Origin: Caulobacteraceae bacterium
Lineage (GTDB): Bacteria; Pseudomonadota; Alphaproteobacteria; Caulobacterales; Caulobacteraceae
Direction of reading: 5' to 3'
DNA length: 7,663 nucleotides
Assembly (NCBI GenBank): GCA_025351125.1
Contig: JANXWN010000473.1
Span: 1 to 7,663, forward strand
Shown here: piece after piece, positions 5,760-7,663 of the stretch
How positions within the stretch are numbered: position 1 is the first letter of the stretch
Layout: every line of letters starts with the position of its first letter
The notes under the pieces: model-generated
The model's database searches: none
What the model was told of the DNA's origin: nothing
What the model saw: only the letters and a program-made list of their open reading frames with translations
Program-made: the position numbers and the translations under genes

Positions 5760-6233
5760 ATGACCGATCCGCACAATCGCCTATTGGCGCTAGACTTGGT
5801 GTTGCCCACGCCCGCGGCGCCGGTGGCCAATTACGTCCCGTTCGTCCGTTGCGGGGACTTTGTGCATATCTCAGGCCAGGTATCGCTGGATGCGCAAGGC
5901 GGGATACGCGGCGTCGTCGGCGAAGACATCGATCTGGAAACGGCTCAGGCCGCCGCGCGTTTGTGCGCGCTGAATTTGATCGCGCAAATAAATGCGGCCT
6001 GCGGCGGCGATCTGACGATGGTTCGGCGCGTCGTCAAATTGGGTGGCTTCGTTCAATCGGGCCCGCTTTTCTTCGATATTCCGCAAGTCATCAACGGCGC
6101 CTCCGACCTCATGGTGGAGGTATTTGGCGACGCCGGTCGCCATGCGCGATCGGCCGTGGGGGTGTATCGTTTGCCCTTCAACTTTGCGGTCGAAGTCGAT
6201 GCTCTCGTAGACGCGCCGGAGAATCCGCGATGA
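5760..6233 (+). CDS. RidA family protein (YjgF/YER057c/UK114)
   Basis: 157-residue cytoplasmic protein of the trimeric RidA fold. Canonical RidA hydrolyses reactive enamines/imines formed by pyridoxal-phosphate enzymes; other subfamilies have unknown substrates. Family hallmarks are CGDFVHISGQ (31-40) and the C-terminal HARSAVGVYRLP through VEVDAL. R130 and E145 align without gaps to Arg105 and Glu120 of E. coli RidA, so the ligand-binding Arg is kept. An N-terminal extension of about 25 residues makes it longer than the usual 125-130. The stop overlaps the next gene's start (ATGA), so translation is coupled. The position beside GDPD suggests one of the non-archetypal subfamilies; the substrate is unknown. 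Confidence 0.92.
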   Translation: MTDPHNRLLALDLVLPTPAAPVANYVPFVRCGDFVHISGQVSLDAQGGIRGVVGEDIDLETAQAAARLCALNLIAQINAACGGDLTMVRRVVKLGGFVQSGPLFFDIPQVINGASDLMVEVFGDAGRHARSAVGVYRLPFNFAVEVDALVDAPENPR

Positions 6234-6982
6234 AAAGTATGTTCGGCGAGGCTTGGGAGAGGTTGTTTGCGCCGCCGATCGCGCATCGCGGATTATGGTC
6301 GCCCGGCGGCGCTCCGGAAAATTCATTGGGGGCCTTCCAGGCCGCCTGCTCGGCGGGTTACGGGATCGAACTGGACGTTCAACTGACGGCCGACGGCGAG
6401 GCCGTGGTGTTTCATGATGCGACCTTGACCCGCATGACCGGCGCTCAAGGGCGTGTCGCCGATCACACCGCCGCTGATCTGGGCGCCTTGCGCCTTAGCG
6501 GTACCGACGAGACGATACCAACTCTGGCCGAGGCGCTGACGGTCGTGGGCCATCGCGCCATGGTGAACATCGAAATCAAAATCCCGTATGGCGAGGTGGG
6601 CCCGCTGGAGCGTCGCGTGCATGAGGTCCTGATCGATCACAATGGACCAATCAGCGTGATAGGCTTTAATCCATATTCGCACGCATGGTTCGCCGACCAT
6701 CATCCCAGCGTCTTGCGCGGGCTCAACAGCTATAGCTACCATGGTCCGGACGCCCGCCACCTCGCCCCCGAGTTGCGCAAGCAATACGCTGATCTGCGCC
6801 ACGTCGCGATCGCCAAACCGCACTTTTTGGCGCTCGGTATGGACATGCTTCCACATGCCAAAGCGGATGGATTTCGTCAGCGCGGGATGCCTGTGGTGGC
6901 CTGGACGGCGCGTGATGTCGATCAGTGGGATGCCGTCAAGAGTTGTTGCGACAACGTGATTTTCGAGGGTTTCGCCCCGTGA
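6230..6982 (+). CDS. Glycerophosphodiester phosphodiesterase (GDPD, TIM barrel)
   Basis: 250-residue phosphodiesterase that would cleave glycerophosphodiesters, such as deacylated phospholipid headgroups, to glycerol-3-phosphate and an alcohol. There is no signal peptide, so it is probably cytoplasmic, like UgpQ. The catalytic and metal residues are visible: His19-Arg20 in AHRG, Glu30-Asn31 in PEN, Glu47 and Asp49 in ELDVQLT, His62-Asp63 in VVFHD, and Glu115 and Lys117 in NIEIK. The frame is open well upstream, but the ATG at 6230 has GGAG(A) at 6218-6222 and overlaps the RidA stop by four bases; an ATG three codons later is the alternative. Length fits the short UgpQ-like class. It is the middle gene of the operon. 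Confidence 0.93.
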   Translation: MKSMFGEAWERLFAPPIAHRGLWSPGGAPENSLGAFQAACSAGYGIELDVQLTADGEAVVFHDATLTRMTGAQGRVADHTAADLGALRLSGTDETIPTLAEALTVVGHRAMVNIEIKIPYGEVGPLERRVHEVLIDHNGPISVIGFNPYSHAWFADHHPSVLRGLNSYSYHGPDARHLAPELRKQYADLRHVAIAKPHFLALGMDMLPHAKADGFRQRGMPVVAWTARDVDQWDAVKSCCDNVIFEGFAP

Positions 6983-6990
6983 AGGACCCA

Positions 6991-7663
6991 ATGACCTCCG
7001 CATCGGCGGTTGTCAGCGTTCATCGCAGAATTTCTGAAATCGGCTCAAAATCCTGGGACGCCTGCGCCGCCGCGCCTGATTATGCCTCTAATCCCTTCGT
7101 ATCTTATGATTTTCTTGATGTTCTGGAAGCGTCCGGATGCGTTGCCGAACGCGCCGGTTGGGCGCCGCAGCATCTTGCTCTGCGTGACGAAAACCAAACG
7201 GTTCTCGCCGTTATGCCGCTGTATTTGAAGTCCCACAGTCAAGGCGAGTACATTTTCGATCACGCTTGGGCTGACGCCTACGAGCGGGCCGGTGGACGGT
7301 ACTATCCCAAGCTGGTTAGCGCCTCGCCGTTCTCGCCGGTCACCGGCCCGCGCTTGATCGTTGGTCCCGACATCGAGCAAAACCGGGGACGCGGCGCCTT
7401 GATTGACGGGGCGCTCGCGCTGTGCGCGCGTTTCGGCGCCTCTACGTTAGGGGTTAATTTTTCGACGCTCGACGAATGGCGGTTTTTGGGGGAGCGTGAA
7501 CTGTTGCTTCGCCAGAACCAACAATATCACTGGCTTAACGCCGGTTACGCGAGCTTCGGCGAGTTCCTCGATGTGCTGTCGTCGGGCCGCCGCAAAACCA
7601 TTCGCCGCGAACGCCGAGACGCGAACGCCAATGTGGAGATCGTGCGGCTGACCGGGGCGGACC
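6991..7663 (+). CDS. COG3146/DUF482 GNAT-FemAB-like acyltransferase, N-terminal part
   Basis: First 224 residues, cut by the right edge; relatives are about 380-400 long. Recognised from NPFVSYDFLDVLEASG (about 34-49), GWAPQHLALRD, MPLYLKSHSQGEYIFDHAW, the strongly conserved AYERAGGRYYPKL, and SPVTGPRL. The annotated family shares the GNAT/FemAB acyltransferase fold; substrate and role are not established, and the old label of peptidoglycan biosynthesis is speculative. There is no signal peptide. The ATG at 6991 has AAGGA at 6982-6986 with short spacing of four bases. An in-frame GTG at 6979, overlapping the GDPD stop, would add four residues (MKDP). Either start supports translation coupled to the GDPD gene. 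Confidence 0.88.
   Translation, partial: MTSASAVVSVHRRISEIGSKSWDACAAAPDYASNPFVSYDFLDVLEASGCVAERAGWAPQHLALRDENQTVLAVMPLYLKSHSQGEYIFDHAWADAYERAGGRYYPKLVSASPFSPVTGPRLIVGPDIEQNRGRGALIDGALALCARFGASTLGVNFSTLDEWRFLGERELLLRQNQQYHWLNAGYASFGEFLDVLSSGRRKTIRRERRDANANVEIVRLTGAD

Noticed and set aside
5849..6229. Upstream in-frame extension of the GDPD gene
   Set aside because: It overlaps the RidA gene in another frame, encodes Arg-rich shadow text, and the ATG at 6230 has a ribosome site and the typical ATGA overlap.

Overview
The window looks like chromosomal DNA of an alphaproteobacterium, roughly 60% G+C by eye. The main evidence is a MipZ-type division-plane ATPase, found in alphaproteobacteria that lack MinCDE. 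A phasin with possible PhaR-type TGC-rich sites, a Tim14/Pam18-like J-domain protein, a D,D-carboxypeptidase fused to a SPOR domain, and a RidA / glycerophosphodiesterase / COG3146 gene run agree with this. No mobile element, CRISPR array, tRNA, rRNA or prophage gene was found. Nearly all of the window is coding, and the longest gap is 293 bases.

Layout. (1) 2366 down to 1, minus strand: panC (pantothenate synthetase), then 60 bases later a cyclic-nucleotide-binding/patatin phospholipase that runs off the left edge. The phospholipase reading frame is broken once, at a run of nine T (coding strand). (2) 2367-2509: divergent control region with a 30-base dyad that carries a GANTC methylation site. 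(3) 2510-3626, plus strand: mipZ, then a small membrane-anchored J-domain protein. (4) 4933 down to 3638, minus strand, convergent with the J-protein gene: a secreted penicillin-binding-type D-Ala-D-Ala carboxypeptidase with a C-terminal SPOR domain and a TTG start. (5) 4934-5226: divergent control region with a 15-base inverted repeat and a separate hairpin in front of the phasin gene. (6) 5227-5726: phasin gene and its intrinsic terminator. (7) 5760 to the right edge: a tight operon of a RidA-family protein, a glycerophosphodiester phosphodiesterase (4-base overlap), and a COG3146/FemAB-like acyltransferase cut by the window end.

How the genes relate: mipZ and the SPOR carboxypeptidase both concern division (Z-ring placement and septal peptidoglycan). 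The phasin concerns polyhydroxyalkanoate granules, panC concerns coenzyme A supply, and the patatin and GDPD genes concern lipid turnover. This is mostly ordinary core genome and I see no convincing new multi-gene system. The points most worth a second look are the T9 frameshift in the patatin gene, the operator-like repeats before the phasin gene, the GANTC-bearing dyad before mipZ, and a possibly leaderless RidA message.
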